NCBI RefSeq assembly: GCF_015100155.1
Contig: NZ_JACKZA010000001.1
Coordinates: 186,001-250,000, forward strand
Origin: Acidithiobacillus sp. HP-2
Lineage (GTDB): Bacteria; Pseudomonadota; Gammaproteobacteria; Acidithiobacillales; Acidithiobacillaceae
Direction: 5' to 3'
Length of the DNA stretch: 64,000 nt
Under the pieces are notes generated by a model, which saw only the letters and a program-made list of their open reading frames with translations, was not told where the DNA came from and searched no databases. Positions 44,288-54,236 of this stretch are shown here, piece after piece. The translations under genes were made by a program, and so were the position numbers. The stretch's first letter is position 1, and every line of letters begins with the position of its first letter.

Positions 44288-46309
44288 TTATAGAGCCTGT
44301 ATCAATGACTGAAACAAGGTACTGCCCACAGAAATGGCTTTCGCCGCCGCCTGATAGGCCTGCTGATACTGAATCAGACTGGCTGCCTCTTGATCCAGAT
44401 TCACGCCGGAAACCGCTTGCTGCGAGGCTTGGGCCGACTGCAAAACCGTGAGCTGGGCCTGGGCATTATTCTGAGCCTGTGCTGCCTGATTGGTCACCTG
44501 AGTGAGTAATTGCGCGGCATTATCATTGAAGGTGGCCGTTCCATTGTTCAAAACTTTGCTGGTGGCCAGCGCTGCCATCGCCTGGGCATTGCCGTTACTC
44601 CCCGCCCCACCGGGATTCAAGGTAAACGCATCGCCGGAAGCCGCCAGGGTGCCACTGAGATTCACTTGCCAATAACCGCCTGTAGGGTTGGGGTACGGGA
44701 TGTCGATGAGCGTACCGGAACCACCCAGGCTGACAGTTCCAGAACCTATCACCAAACCAGTGCCCAACCCGGAAGAAATCTGGAAGGTCGCCGAACCTCC
44801 CTGACTGGCACCACTGGTCATGGTGATCTGCAAATTAGTCGGAAATGACGATATGTCGCTAGGGGGGACTCGCACGCCGGCGGCATCGCTGACATATTGT
44901 CCGGCAGAAAGGGTCATATTACCCAGATTATTATTCTGCAGACTGCCGCTGACTAACATGCCGGGGCTACTTACAAACGGACTGGCGGCTGCGATGCCCG
45001 CAGGATCAGTCAGCACCGTCTGCATACCTACGGCACCCTGACGCGTCGGCTCTACCAGAAAGCTGTCCCCTGCTGCCGCAGTTCCGGACACCTGCAACTG
45101 GAATCCTACCCCGGAAAAATTCAGGCTCGTCGTACTCGCACCCGAAGATACAGAACCAGAAGTGCTTGCCACCGTTGCTCCCGTACTGCGGTCTTGCAAA
45201 GTCCATAAGAAACCTGAGCTTTTGGTCAAAATATAATCATTGCCGCTCAGATTTCCGACGTTGGTAATGGTGCCCAGCACCGAAGCAGCGCCACTACTGT
45301 TATGTGTATTTGCGAATACCTGCACCGCACCTGTGCTGAACAAGGCTGAACCGCTGCTACCGTTGAGATTCAAACCCTGCGCCTGCTGGGCATTCAAGGC
45401 CGAGGCAATACCATCTGCCAAAAGTCCCAAGCCATTTTCAGCAGGGTTCAACGATTGACTGCGGAATTGCAATAATCCGCCCAGGGTTCCACCAGTGAGG
45501 CTTTTGGAGATATCCGCGCCGTTGTTGGCATAACCTACATCCAGAGTTTGCTGGTTATATGGGCTACTCTGGGTCTGCAGGGCAAACGATTGACCACCCG
45601 CCACCAACACCTGTCCATTACTCAGAAAAACACTGAGCTGGGAATTCTGCTGTTTAAGAACCTGCACACCCACCTGACCATTTAATTCGGTAATCAGATG
45701 ATCGCGCTGATCCAGTAAATCATTGGGTGACCCGTTGGGATTACCCTGCGCGGCAGAAATCTGGACATTCAATTGTGCAATCTGCTTGCTGATGCTGTTG
45801 ATCTGGTCAACGGACTGGGTAATCTGCTGATTCACCCCGCTGCCTACGCTGGCCAACTGCTGTCCCAATGACTGAAATGTCTGGCTGAGGGTCTGTGCAT
45901 TGCTGAGCATACTCTGGCGGGCGGGAATATCATCCGGGCTGGCCGCCACTTGCGCGACCCCGGAAAAAAACTGGCTGACCTGGGAGCTGACGCCGCCATT
46001 ATTGAGCATACCCAGGATATTCTGGAGGGAGCTGGATAAACTGGCCTGTCCGCTTGCGCTGGCACTGGCCGTCCAGACCTGACCCTGTAAAAAGCTGCTG
46101 TAACTGCGTTGCACGGAATCGACCTGAGTACCGTTTCCGTAATAAAGGCCGCCAATAGCGGTAGGGATAGCCGTTGACTGCAAAGCACTTTGTTGACTGT
46201 ATCCGGGCGTATTTACATTGGCAATATTGTCCCCAACCACCTGCAAGGCAGATTGGGCAGCTTGCAAACCGGTCAATGCATTATTCACCAGCCCACTGAT
46301 TCCAGACAT
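44288..46309 (-). CDS. flgK: Hook-filament junction protein FlgK
   Basis: A 673-residue junction protein with the rod/hook signature NALTGLQAAQSALQVVGDNI then ANVNTPGYSQQ and the C-terminal GVNLDQEAASLIQYQQAYQA then AAKAISVGSTLFQSLI. The centre is Ser/Gly-rich, as in the flagellins here. It starts 2 bases after the flgN-like stop, so the putative chaperone is translated with its client. Confidence 0.96.
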   Translation of the reverse strand: MSGISGLVNNALTGLQAAQSALQVVGDNIANVNTPGYSQQSALQSTAIPTAIGGLYYGNGTQVDSVQRSYSSFLQGQVWTASASASGQASLSSSLQNILGMLNNGGVSSQVSQFFSGVAQVAASPDDIPARQSMLSNAQTLSQTFQSLGQQLASVGSGVNQQITQSVDQINSISKQIAQLNVQISAAQGNPNGSPNDLLDQRDHLITELNGQVGVQVLKQQNSQLSVFLSNGQVLVAGGQSFALQTQSSPYNQQTLDVGYANNGADISKSLTGGTLGGLLQFRSQSLNPAENGLGLLADGIASALNAQQAQGLNLNGSSGSALFSTGAVQVFANTHNSSGAASVLGTITNVGNLSGNDYILTKSSGFLWTLQDRSTGATVASTSGSVSSGASTTSLNFSGVGFQLQVSGTAAAGDSFLVEPTRQGAVGMQTVLTDPAGIAAASPFVSSPGMLVSGSLQNNNLGNMTLSAGQYVSDAAGVRVPPSDISSFPTNLQITMTSGASQGGSATFQISSGLGTGLVIGSGTVSLGGSGTLIDIPYPNPTGGYWQVNLSGTLAASGDAFTLNPGGAGSNGNAQAMAALATSKVLNNGTATFNDNAAQLLTQVTNQAAQAQNNAQAQLTVLQSAQASQQAVSGVNLDQEAASLIQYQQAYQAAAKAISVGSTLFQSLIQAL

Positions 46310-46311
46310 GA

Positions 46312-46668
46312 TTACGCACTCCCCAATGAACGGCCCGTATATTCCCCACTACCATAAACAATTCCGGCTTGTTGACGCAGCATAACCAGAGCCTCCCCTA
46401 AACCTGAACCGGCAACCCGCAAGGCATGATCCAGGGCGCTGTAACTTTCCTGAAGTGCCAATACCGCCTCACTAAGTTCTACTGAATTCGCAACCTTTTG
46501 ATTACTTGCGCGAAGCGCCAATAGACGCTTTCCCAAACGTTCGGGGGCATCAGCCTTGGGCATGGGTTGGGTCCAGTCACCACGAGCAAGCCACTGCCTT
46601 TGCTCTTCAAAGGTAGTCGTTAATTGCATAACGGTTTCCAGTTCCTGCGCCAACGATTGACCATCCAT
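46312..46668 (-). CDS. FlgN-like export chaperone beside flgK
   Basis: A 118-residue helical protein with an Arg/Leu-rich middle (LGKRLLALRASNQKVANSVE) and a terminus AGIVYGSGEYTGRSL resembling the FlgN tail (YGPDGR). A longer frame begins at 46713, but the sigma-28 -10 element (46704-46711) lies inside it, so ATG 46668 is the real start. FlgN chaperones FlgK and FlgL, the next two genes. Another FlgN candidate follows flgM at 55408, so the two may divide clients. Assignment by position, size and tail only. Confidence 0.6.
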   Translation of the reverse strand: MDGQSLAQELETVMQLTTTFEEQRQWLARGDWTQPMPKADAPERLGKRLLALRASNQKVANSVELSEAVLALQESYSALDHALRVAGSGLGEALVMLRQQAGIVYGSGEYTGRSLGSA

Positions 46669-46703
46669 ATTTCGATTATGTCTCCGCACTATTCCACTTT
46701 CAG

Positions 46704-46731
46704 ATAACGGCACAAAAAGGCATAAGGTTTA
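46704..46731 (-). promoter_or_regulatory. Sigma-28 promoter of flgN-like/flgK/flgL/glycosyltransferase
   Basis: TAAACCTT (46724-46731), 12 bases, GCCGTTAT (46704-46711). The -10 is identical to that of the motAB operon. The -35 overlaps the flgJ stop codon (46729-46731). Confidence 0.72.
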
Positions 46732-47691
46732 GCCGTCTGCCTTAGCAACCGACACGCCTCCCATCACTTCTTGCATGAGCGGGCTATCAGCCACTGCCAC
46801 CAGCTTGTTCGCATATTGCGGATCAGTCGCATAACCTCCTTGCTGCAAGGCTTCAGCAAATCCGGCAATATTGTTACCCTGCCCTAATGCCCCGCGATAA
46901 CGGGGGTTATTCATCAACAAACTGGCGTAATTACGCACACTGTCCCCGACCGACTGGTAAGCGCGAAAAGCAGCATTTTCCACTTCATTCACGCCGTTTT
47001 CGAATTCGTGCGTCAGACTATCCACCGAACTGCCCAGCCAGGAACCGCCCCCCTTGATGCCGAAAAGATTGTTACCGGCCACATGACTCCCCCAACCGGT
47101 TTCCAGGGCGGCCTGGGCAATAATGGCCGTGGGTGCCACACCCAACTTCTGTGCCGCTGCCTGCACGGCAGGCAGTATGGATTGCACAAAGGACTTGGCT
47201 TGTTCCAGAAGACTCTGCGAAGGCTTGGCCCAGCTTGCCGAAGTCATGACCGGAGCTGATAAGGCCGCATTACGGGCGGGCATGGTCATCGCCTTGTCCC
47301 CGGCCGGTGATGCGTTCTGCTTACCCCAATGAAGGTTGTAACGCGTAGCAATTTCCTTGGCCAGGGTCTGGGCAATACCTATGCCCTGCCCCTGACTGAC
47401 GGTTTGCGCAATCTGCTGGTTAAACAGAGACTTCAGCATAGGCCCGGAATTTTTTCCAGTTAAATCAGAACCGAAAGAAGTGGCCGACATGGACGAGAGC
47501 ATCTCTTGCAGCAAAACGGCTTCAAACTGTTTGGCGACGGCCAGAATGGTTTTTGGATTGTGGGCTTGGGCCTCACTACGCAACTGGTTCAGTCCGGAAA
47601 AGTTGAGGGCGTCACTGGCAGTAGCTGCCGCAGCCTGTGGACCAACCTCCGCAGAGCGCGTTGTAGCTGTGAGATTGATGGCAGCACTCAT
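46729..47691 (-). CDS. flgJ: Flagellar rod cap and peptidoglycan hydrolase FlgJ
   Basis: A 320-residue two-domain protein. The N-terminal rod-capping domain has LAVAKQFEAVLLQEMLSSM and FNQQIAQTVSQGQGIGIAQT. The C-terminal glucosaminidase-type domain has AIIAQAALETGWGSHVAGNN LFGIKGG with the catalytic Glu in ALETGWG. It opens the peptidoglycan for the rod. It overlaps flgI by four bases. Confidence 0.95.
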   Translation of the reverse strand: MSAAINLTATTRSAEVGPQAAAATASDALNFSGLNQLRSEAQAHNPKTILAVAKQFEAVLLQEMLSSMSATSFGSDLTGKNSGPMLKSLFNQQIAQTVSQGQGIGIAQTLAKEIATRYNLHWGKQNASPAGDKAMTMPARNAALSAPVMTSASWAKPSQSLLEQAKSFVQSILPAVQAAAQKLGVAPTAIIAQAALETGWGSHVAGNNLFGIKGGGSWLGSSVDSLTHEFENGVNEVENAAFRAYQSVGDSVRNYASLLMNNPRYRGALGQGNNIAGFAEALQQGGYATDPQYANKLVAVADSPLMQEVMGGVSVAKADG

Positions 47692-48815
47692 ATGACTTCC
47701 AGTTGCGCGTGCAAGGCACCGGCCGCTTTCATGGCCTGCAAAATGGCAATCAAGTCTGTAGGCGTTGCTCCCACCGCATTGAGAGCACGAACCACCGCTT
47801 CCAGACTGACTCCCGGTTCAAACATCAACAACTTCGCCTGGGGTTGCTGAACTTTCACATTGGCCTGCGGCGCCACCACTGTCTGCCCCGCGCCCAGGGG
47901 ATTGGGCTGACTGACCAGATACTTCTGGGAAATGGTCACGGATAAATTGCCATGAGCCACTGCACAGGCACCCAGCGTGACATTTTGTCCTAACACGACC
48001 GTACCGCTGCGGGCATCAATAACCACCTTGGCCAGTGGTGTTTCGGGACTGACATCCAGGTTTTCTATTTGCGACAGAAAATTGACCCGCGCCCCGGGCG
48101 AACCGGGTGCATTGACCCGTATTTCTCCGGCGTTCAGTGCTTCTGCTACCCCATATCCCAGCTGCTGATTGATGACATTGGCAATACGTGCCGCCGTCGT
48201 AAAACTCGGATTATGCAATTCGAGCATCATCGGCCCCGCCTGATCAAAACCCGACGAAACAGACCGCTCCACATTGGCCCCGTTGGGAATGGTTCCAGCC
48301 GTAGTGATATTTACCTGTGCCGAGGAGCCGTTACTGCTGGCACCGAAACCGCTGACAATCAGGTTTCCCTGAGCTACTGCATAAGTCTGTCCATCGGCGC
48401 CCTTCAAGGGCGTCATGAGCAAGGTCCCTCCCGCCAGACTACTGGCATTACCCACAGCAGAAACGGTCACGTTGATGGTTTGTCCCGGTTGCGCAAAAGG
48501 CGGCAGGTGTGCGGTCACAATCACTGCAGCCACATCTTTGGGTTGCAGGTTGGTGGCAACAGAGGCGGGTAAATTGATCCCCAAACGCTGAAACATATTG
48601 AGCAGAGACTGGGTGGTATAAGGTACCTGCGTAGCTTGATCGCCCGTACCATTCAGCCCGACTACCAAACCATAACCGACCAGCTGGTTGCTGCGCACCC
48701 CGCCTACCGACACCAGATTGCGGATTGTTTCGGCCTGGGCGGAAAACAATCCGGTAAATGTCATCATGACCAGCATCAAGATGATTGCAGAAGATGATCG
48801 CAAGAGCTTGGGCAT
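47688..48815 (-). CDS. flgI: Flagellar P-ring protein FlgI
   Basis: A 375-residue periplasmic ring protein with a signal peptide (about residues 1-28, ending FSAQA). Family blocks: NLVSVGGVRSNQLVGYGLVV, GLNGTGDQ and LNAVGATPTDLIAILQAMKA. The start is ATG 48815 because GAGGAAAA lies upstream; the in-frame ATG at 48839 would be inside flgH without a ribosome site. Confidence 0.96.
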   Translation of the reverse strand: MPKLLRSSSAIILMLVMMTFTGLFSAQAETIRNLVSVGGVRSNQLVGYGLVVGLNGTGDQATQVPYTTQSLLNMFQRLGINLPASVATNLQPKDVAAVIVTAHLPPFAQPGQTINVTVSAVGNASSLAGGTLLMTPLKGADGQTYAVAQGNLIVSGFGASSNGSSAQVNITTAGTIPNGANVERSVSSGFDQAGPMMLELHNPSFTTAARIANVINQQLGYGVAEALNAGEIRVNAPGSPGARVNFLSQIENLDVSPETPLAKVVIDARSGTVVLGQNVTLGACAVAHGNLSVTISQKYLVSQPNPLGAGQTVVAPQANVKVQQPQAKLLMFEPGVSLEAVVRALNAVGATPTDLIAILQAMKAAGALHAQLEVI

Positions 48816-48826
48816 CTGTTTTTTCC

Positions 48827-49588
48827 TCAGAAAGGCCATAGCGACAGGAAAAAGCGCGCCAGCCAGGGCATTCGTGCGGCCGAGTAAATGCTGCCATTGC
48901 CGCTATATTCCACACGCGCATCGGCAATTTGCGTGGATAAAATGGTATTTTGTGGCGTCACATCAGCCGGCCGCACCACTCCCGCGACCCGGATATACTC
49001 ATGCCCACCATTGAGCAGCACTTCTTTGGAACCCTCAATGACCAGATTCCCATTGCCCTGCACCCTCACTACCGTTACTTCCAGAGTGGCGGTAAAAGTA
49101 TTGCTTTGGGTAGTTGCACCGGAGCCCCCAAATTTCTGGACACTGTTTGCCCCCATACTGGGGCTGAAGGCTTTACCAGCCACGCTACCAAAAGCAGGGG
49201 TGATCCCAAAAAAGTTGGTCAGCGCTGCACTCAAGGAATCTGAAGAGTTAATGGCGGTATTGGTGTTGTTGCTGGCACTGGAGTTTTCCTGAATCAACAC
49301 GGTAATCAGGTCGCCCACCCGATTGGCCCGGTTATCACTGAACAAAGAAACATTGGTACCCGCCTGCCAGATGGACCCGTTGGGGGCATGGGCCGCCAGT
49401 GATTCCGGTTCTGCGGGAATGGGTAAGGGTTTGAGCGGCTTGAGATCATGATGTCCCTGCAAGGTGGCGCAAGCCGTCAAGCCCAACACCAGCATCATCA
49501 AGAAACCCAGACGCAGCAAAACCATCCAGATTTTTCCGTAGGAGAATGGAAAATGCATGAGAACTTTGCGGATGGCTTGCGCAGTCAT
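48827..49588 (-). CDS. flgH: Flagellar L-ring lipoprotein FlgH
   Basis: A 253-residue outer-membrane lipoprotein. The lipobox is LGLTAC (Cys about residue 39). Family motifs are GSIWQAGTNVSLFSDNRANR then VGDLITVLIQENSSASNNTN and GNLVIEGSKEVLLNGGHEYI. TGAGG before ATG 49588 supports this start, giving a long n-region; internal ATGs at 49558 and 49525 would give more conventional signals and cannot be excluded. Confidence 0.95.
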   Translation of the reverse strand: MTAQAIRKVLMHFPFSYGKIWMVLLRLGFLMMLVLGLTACATLQGHHDLKPLKPLPIPAEPESLAAHAPNGSIWQAGTNVSLFSDNRANRVGDLITVLIQENSSASNNTNTAINSSDSLSAALTNFFGITPAFGSVAGKAFSPSMGANSVQKFGGSGATTQSNTFTATLEVTVVRVQGNGNLVIEGSKEVLLNGGHEYIRVAGVVRPADVTPQNTILSTQIADARVEYSGNGSIYSAARMPWLARFFLSLWPF

Positions 49589-49598
49589 GTTATCAGCC

Positions 49599-50384
49599 TC
49601 ACAAATTCTGGGTGAGATACCCGAGCATGGAATCCGAAGTGGATACCGCCTTGCTGTTGATTTCGTAGGCGCGCTGCGTGGCGATCATATCCACCAATTC
49701 CGATACCACATTGACATTGGAGGATTCCAGGTAGCCCTGCTGCACAGAACCCAAACCATTGAGGGTGGGCTGTCCCGTTTGCGGCGCGCCGGAAGAACCC
49801 GTCTGCAAATAAAGGTTGTCGCCAATACTTTGCAAGCCGGTTGGATTAATAAAATTGGCGAGCTGGATGGTACCCACTTGCTGAGGTTGAGCTTGCCCCG
49901 GCAGCACTACCGACACGGTCCCATCGCTACCAATCGTAATGCTTTGGGCATTGGGTGGAATGGTTACTGGTGGCTGCAACAGATAACCGTTGGAGGTGAC
50001 CAGTTGTCCCTGATTATTCATCTGAAATGTACCATCCCGGCTGTAAGCAATGGTCCCGTTGGGCTGCATGATCTGGAAAAAGCCCTGGCCATTGATCCCC
50101 ACATCCAGCGCGTTACCGGTCTGAGTCAAATTGCCCTGGGTCATCAGGCGCTCCGTAGAAACCACGCGCACCCCGGTGCCAAGCTGAAGTCCTGAGGGAT
50201 ATTGGGTAGTCTGCGAAGACTGCGCACCCGGTTGCCGCAGATTCTGGTAGAGCAAATCCTGAAAAACCGCACGAGACTGCTTGAATCCGGTGGTGTTGAC
50301 GTTCGCCAGGTTGTTGGCGATAACGTCCATTTTGGTCTGCTCACCCTCCAGGCCAGTTGCTGCTACATAAAGAGAACGCATCAT
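49599..50384 (-). CDS. flgG: Distal rod protein FlgG
   Basis: A 261-residue rod protein beginning [20 protein letters not shown] with [20 protein letters not shown], then [20 protein letters not shown], and the C-terminal [20 protein letters not shown]. The characteristic extra FlgG loop ([15 protein letters not shown]) distinguishes it from FlgE and FlgF. Confidence 0.97.
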   Translation of the reverse strand: MMRSLYVAATGLEGEQTKMDVIANNLANVNTTGFKQSRAVFQDLLYQNLRQPGAQSSQTTQYPSGLQLGTGVRVVSTERLMTQGNLTQTGNALDVGINGQGFFQIMQPNGTIAYSRDGTFQMNNQGQLVTSNGYLLQPPVTIPPNAQSITIGSDGTVSVVLPGQAQPQQVGTIQLANFINPTGLQSIGDNLYLQTGSSGAPQTGQPTLNGLGSVQQGYLESSNVNVVSELVDMIATQRAYEINSKAVSTSDSMLGYLTQNL

Positions 50385-50404
50385 GATTTATTGCTCCTCA
50401 TTGT

Positions 50405-51145
50405 TCATGACAGAACCAGCAATTGATTGGCACTTTGCCGATCCTGGGAAATGGTCTGCATCAACTTGGTCTGCATGTCGAACTGGCGGGTATCTTCGAG
50501 CATCTGGATCATCGCATTGACCGGATTCACATTACTGCCTTCCAGCGCTCCAGGCTCAAGCACCACATTGCCATCTTCAGCTGCCGGTTTGCCGTCGCTA
50601 TTCTGAAATAGTCCATCGGGATTTTTCTGCAAGCCTTTTTCAGAAGGATTCACCAGCTTGATCTGGTTGATTGTGACAATGGCATTAGGTTGACTGCCTA
50701 CCGGCACCCCGGAAATCACCCCATCACTACCAATGACCAGAGACTGCATCGGCGGCAGAGAAATAGGTGAGCCATTCACACCCAGCACCGGATGCCCGGT
50801 CGCGGTCATAAGGATACCCTGGCCGTTGAGTTGCAGATTCCCATCCCGGGTGTAAGCCTCCTTACCATCAGGCCCCTGAACAGTCAGCCAGCCCTGGCCA
50901 TTCACTGCCACGTCCAGAGGCCGTCCGGTATGCACTACGGGGCCAGATTGAAAATCCACACTGGGGGTTTCCGTAGCGGTGTAGGCGCGGGTCGGTAAAC
51001 CTTGCCCATATACCGGCAAGGCGCTGAACTGGGCCTCATCCGCACGATATCCGGTGGTATTGGCACTAGCCAGATTGTTCGCCGTAACCGTCTGCTTTTG
51101 CAGAATGGCATTGGCGCCACTCATGGCAATGTAAAGGGTATCCAT
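50405..51145 (-). CDS. flgF: Proximal rod protein FlgF
   Basis: A 246-residue rod protein: LYIAMSGANAILQKQTVTAN NLASANTTGYRAD at the N-terminus and NVNPVNAMIQMLEDTRQFDM at the C-terminus. It lacks the FlgG loop and lies between flgE and flgG. Confidence 0.95.
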   Translation of the reverse strand: MDTLYIAMSGANAILQKQTVTANNLASANTTGYRADEAQFSALPVYGQGLPTRAYTATETPSVDFQSGPVVHTGRPLDVAVNGQGWLTVQGPDGKEAYTRDGNLQLNGQGILMTATGHPVLGVNGSPISLPPMQSLVIGSDGVISGVPVGSQPNAIVTINQIKLVNPSEKGLQKNPDGLFQNSDGKPAAEDGNVVLEPGALEGSNVNPVNAMIQMLEDTRQFDMQTKLMQTISQDRQSANQLLVLS

Positions 51146-51156
51146 GACTTATCCTC

Positions 51157-52401
51157 TTACAAACTCAAGAGCGTCTGTACTACCGTATTCTGGGTTTTAA
51201 TGGTCTGGGCATTGGCCTGATAAGCCTGCTGCGCCACAATCAGATTCACCAGATCCTTGGAAATATCCACATTGGACTGTTCCACCGCCCCGGCCTGTAA
51301 AACGCCCAGATTGGAACTGCCAGGACCACCAGAAAGGGGTTGTCCCGAAACATAGGTTTCTGCCCAATAATTATTTCCGAGATTTTGCAAACCATTATTA
51401 TTGGGGAATCGGGTCAGGCTGATTTGTCCCATGAGCTGGGATTCACCATTGCTGTAACGCCCGAAAATATTGCCGCCGGAGTCAATGGAAAGACCGGATA
51501 ATTGCCCGGCACTATAACCGTTACTGTTGTTGGTAATCACGGAATTGGGGGAATTATAATTGGTGCTGCCACTAAAACTCACATTAATGGTATTGGAAGC
51601 CGCCCCATCAGCCCAGGAAATACCGGATATAGACGTAGAAGTTGAGCCGGTTTCCTGACCAAGGTTATTAAATTGCAAGGTTCCGAGGCTACCAGAGGTG
51701 ACGCCACTGGCGCCATTGGTACCCGTTACCGAGTAATCCACATCCCAGGTTTGTCCGGAGCTTGTCGCACCTGAACCGCTTTGTAATTGATAATAAGTGG
51801 TCAACAATTGCGGGGTACCGAGACTATCGTATACCGTCGTCGTGGTCGAATAATTATAGGTACTCGGATCATTCATATTAATAGTGCCGCTGATGGGCGT
51901 ATTGGTTGAATCCAGGTTCAAACCCAAACTCAATCCTGAAGTAGCTTGCGGAGCAATGGCATTCTGATTGATGGTTAAGGGGCCGCTGGCACCAGTCAGT
52001 TGACCACTTTGCGCTTGGATCCCAATCAATTCGCCACCATTAGCGTCTACAATAACGCCGTTTTTATTAAGCTGAAACTGTCCATTACGGCCATAAACTG
52101 TCGAACCATTATAATTGAACTGAAAAAAACCATTGCCGTTAATGGCAACATCCAGAGGATTACTGGTTGTTTCAATATTTCCCTGAGTAAACTGTTGAGC
52201 GATGGTTTGCACGGTAGTACCAATACCTACCTGCCCATCGGTTGGCGCCGTATTCGCCATGGCGGAAGCATAGGCATCAGCAAACTCGGCATTGGAACTT
52301 TTGAACCCTACCGTATTGGCATTGGATATATTATTACCCAGAGTCTGCAAATCCGTATTAGCTGCCTGTAATCCACTTAACGCTGTATTGAATGCACCCA
52401 T
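51157..52401 (-). CDS. flgE: Flagellar hook protein FlgE
   Basis: A 414-residue hook subunit. Ends: FNTALSGLQAANTDLQTLGN NISNANTVGFKSS, and VDISKDLVNLIVAQQAYQAN AQTIKTQNTV. The central domain is Ser/Thr/Gly/Asn-rich. The first residues and length fit FlgE of polar flagellates. Confidence 0.97.
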   Translation of the reverse strand: MGAFNTALSGLQAANTDLQTLGNNISNANTVGFKSSNAEFADAYASAMANTAPTDGQVGIGTTVQTIAQQFTQGNIETTSNPLDVAINGNGFFQFNYNGSTVYGRNGQFQLNKNGVIVDANGGELIGIQAQSGQLTGASGPLTINQNAIAPQATSGLSLGLNLDSTNTPISGTINMNDPSTYNYSTTTTVYDSLGTPQLLTTYYQLQSGSGATSSGQTWDVDYSVTGTNGASGVTSGSLGTLQFNNLGQETGSTSTSISGISWADGAASNTINVSFSGSTNYNSPNSVITNNSNGYSAGQLSGLSIDSGGNIFGRYSNGESQLMGQISLTRFPNNNGLQNLGNNYWAETYVSGQPLSGGPGSSNLGVLQAGAVEQSNVDISKDLVNLIVAQQAYQANAQTIKTQNTVVQTLLSL

Positions 52402-52413
52402 TTTGCAAACTCC

Positions 52414-53109
52414 TTAAATAATATTCTGCACAGAGCTGAACGGCACCGAGCCTTGTTGCCCCTGTAACTGCAGGGTAGGACCGGAACTTCCCAAAGTAAC
52501 GCCATTCACCACGCCAAACATGTAGGGGGTAGTCGTCACCGCATTACCATTGGCATCGGCGGCCTTTACCGAAAACTGGTAATTACCCGACGGCAAAGCG
52601 CTCCCGTTGGCGCCTTCTCCATTCCAGTTAAAAGTCTGCATTCCCGAAGACTGTGCACCCTGGGGTAAAACCGCCAGCGTCTGACCGGCGCCATTCTGTA
52701 CCAGCACGTCTACCGCACTGGCGGCGCTGCCCAGGTCATAAGCCCCATTGGCACTGCCGCTGCTCAAGGTCAACTGATTCCCTGAAGTGGTGACCGACTT
52801 GCCAATCAGGGAAGCTGCCTGCAAGCCTTGATTCTGATTGATTTGATCCATGAGAGAACTCAGCGAACCCTGAATGGCCTGGACGCCATTCGCCATGCTG
52901 AATTGTGCCAACTGTGAAGATAAATCCTGATTACTGAGTGGGTTCAAGGGGTCCTGATTGGTGAGCTGCGTAACCAGAAGATTGTAAAATGTACTTTCGC
53001 TGGCAAGACCACTGGCTCCGCTGCTGGCGGTACCTGAACTACTTGCCGAACTGGTCTGCAACGACTGATAAAAAGGATTGACGCTGGATGTCAGAGAATT
53101 GACGCTCAT
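52414..53109 (-). CDS. flgD: Hook cap protein FlgD
   Basis: A 231-residue scaffolding protein for hook assembly. The N-terminal part has FYNLLVTQLTNQDPLNPLSN and LSSQLAQFSMANGVQAIQGS; the FLG-like beta domains follow (TFNWNGEGANGSALPSGNYQ). The N-terminal 40 residues are Ser-rich. Confidence 0.95.
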   Translation of the reverse strand: MSVNSLTSSVNPFYQSLQTSSASSSGTASSGASGLASESTFYNLLVTQLTNQDPLNPLSNQDLSSQLAQFSMANGVQAIQGSLSSLMDQINQNQGLQAASLIGKSVTTSGNQLTLSSGSANGAYDLGSAASAVDVLVQNGAGQTLAVLPQGAQSSGMQTFNWNGEGANGSALPSGNYQFSVKAADANGNAVTTTPYMFGVVNGVTLGSSGPTLQLQGQQGSVPFSSVQNII

Positions 53110-53111
53110 GT

Positions 53112-53528
53112 TCAGGCTCCAAGGCTAAGGGTTTTCTGCAGCAGGGATTTCGTGGTGTTCATCACATTCACATTGGCCTGATAAGCCCGCGAAGCCGAAA
53201 TCATGTTGACCATTTCATCGACGGGATTCACATTGGGCATTTTGACGTAGCCTTCTTTATCCGCCAGCGGATTCCCCGGTTGATACACCATTTTGAATGG
53301 CCCGGGTTTACTGATGACCCCGGCCACCCGTACACCATTGACTCCGGCGGGAGCGCCAGCATTGGCAAAAGGTTGCGCGGCAAAAACCACCTCCCGGGCC
53401 CGGTAGGGTTGACCATCTGAACTGGTTGCCGAATTGGCATTGGCCATATTACTCGCGACCACGTTGAGTCGATAACTTTGGGCGGTCAGCGCCGAGCTCG
53501 CTACATCCAAAACTGAAAACAATGACAT
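53112..53528 (-). CDS. flgC: Proximal rod protein FlgC
   Basis: A 138-residue rod protein: [40 protein letters not shown] and [20 protein letters not shown] at the C-terminus. It lies between flgB and flgD. Confidence 0.96.
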   Translation of the reverse strand: MSLFSVLDVASSALTAQSYRLNVVASNMANANSATSSDGQPYRAREVVFAAQPFANAGAPAGVNGVRVAGVISKPGPFKMVYQPGNPLADKEGYVKMPNVNPVDEMVNMISASRAYQANVNVMNTTKSLLQKTLSLGA

Positions 53529-53547
53529 AAGTCTTACTCCTGCATAT

Positions 53548-53961
53548 TTAAGCGGTTGTTCCCGTAATGGCCGAGGTCAAGATTTTAATTTTACCGGTCA
53601 AAAAGGTCAGATCGGCCTGGTAACGCACGCTGTTTTGCAAAAAATCTGCCTGCTCTCGATTCATGTCTACCGAATTATTATCCAGCCCTACCTGGCTGCC
53701 ACGTTGATATTGCACAAAAGCAGCCATGTTCGCGTTATTGCCGGTTTCAGAAAATTGCCGGTTACTGTCAGTCGTCAATGGTAAACTGCCTTTATCACCC
53801 GCCTGAACGGCTTGCATCACCTGAGCAAACGGAATATCTACGGCCCGATAATTGGGCGTGTCGGCATTGGCGATATTGGCTGACAGCAGTTGCTGCCGGT
53901 AACCCGTAACCTTAAGCGCTGCAGCCAAAGGATCCAGAGCCTGATCTAACAATCCCGACAT
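53548..53961 (-). CDS. flgB: Proximal rod protein FlgB
   Basis: A 137-residue rod protein with [20 protein letters not shown] and the C-terminal [23 protein letters not shown] 53961 has AGGAGCTCACGAG upstream; the ATG at 53994 has none. It is first in the flgB-to-flgJ operon, preceded by a near-perfect sigma-54 promoter. Confidence 0.96.
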   Translation of the reverse strand: MSGLLDQALDPLAAALKVTGYRQQLLSANIANADTPNYRAVDIPFAQVMQAVQAGDKGSLPLTTDSNRQFSETGNNANMAAFVQYQRGSQVGLDNNSVDMNREQADFLQNSVRYQADLTFLTGKIKILTSAITGTTA

Positions 53962-53999
53962 TCTCGTGAGCTCCTTAAAATTATTCACGATCACCTTAT

Positions 54000-54015
54000 A
54001 GCAACATGCATGCCA
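54000..54015 (-). promoter_or_regulatory. Sigma-54 promoter of the flgB-C-D-E-F-G-H-I-J operon
   Basis: TGGCATGCATGTTGCT has one mismatch to TGGCACG-N4-TTGCW and lies 39 bases before the flgB ATG. The 160 bases between it and the divergent flgA element (54176-54191) hold no ORF and would be the place for shared FleQ/FleR binding. Confidence 0.9.
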
Positions 54016-54175
54016 AAAATTATCACGTGATTACCCCCTTCATTACGCGTGCCACACGGCAGAAAAAAGCCGCCCTGCTTCAACTCTCAGGACACGACCG
54101 GCAAAAAAATGCCGCTCAGCCAACCCTGCTGCGCGCATTCGGAAATCACTGGGCGAAATAAGCGCCTTAAAAATC

Positions 54176-54191
54176 TGGCGCATTATTTGCT
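54176..54191 (+). promoter_or_regulatory. Sigma-54 promoter of flgA
   Basis: TGGCGCATTATTTGCT, with GG and GC 10 apart and an exact TTGCT, 46 bases before the flgA ATG at 54237. Confidence 0.82.
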
Positions 54192-54236
54192 TGGTTGGTT
54201 TACTAACACCCTAATTCCATGAGGTGCCCCGGGGTT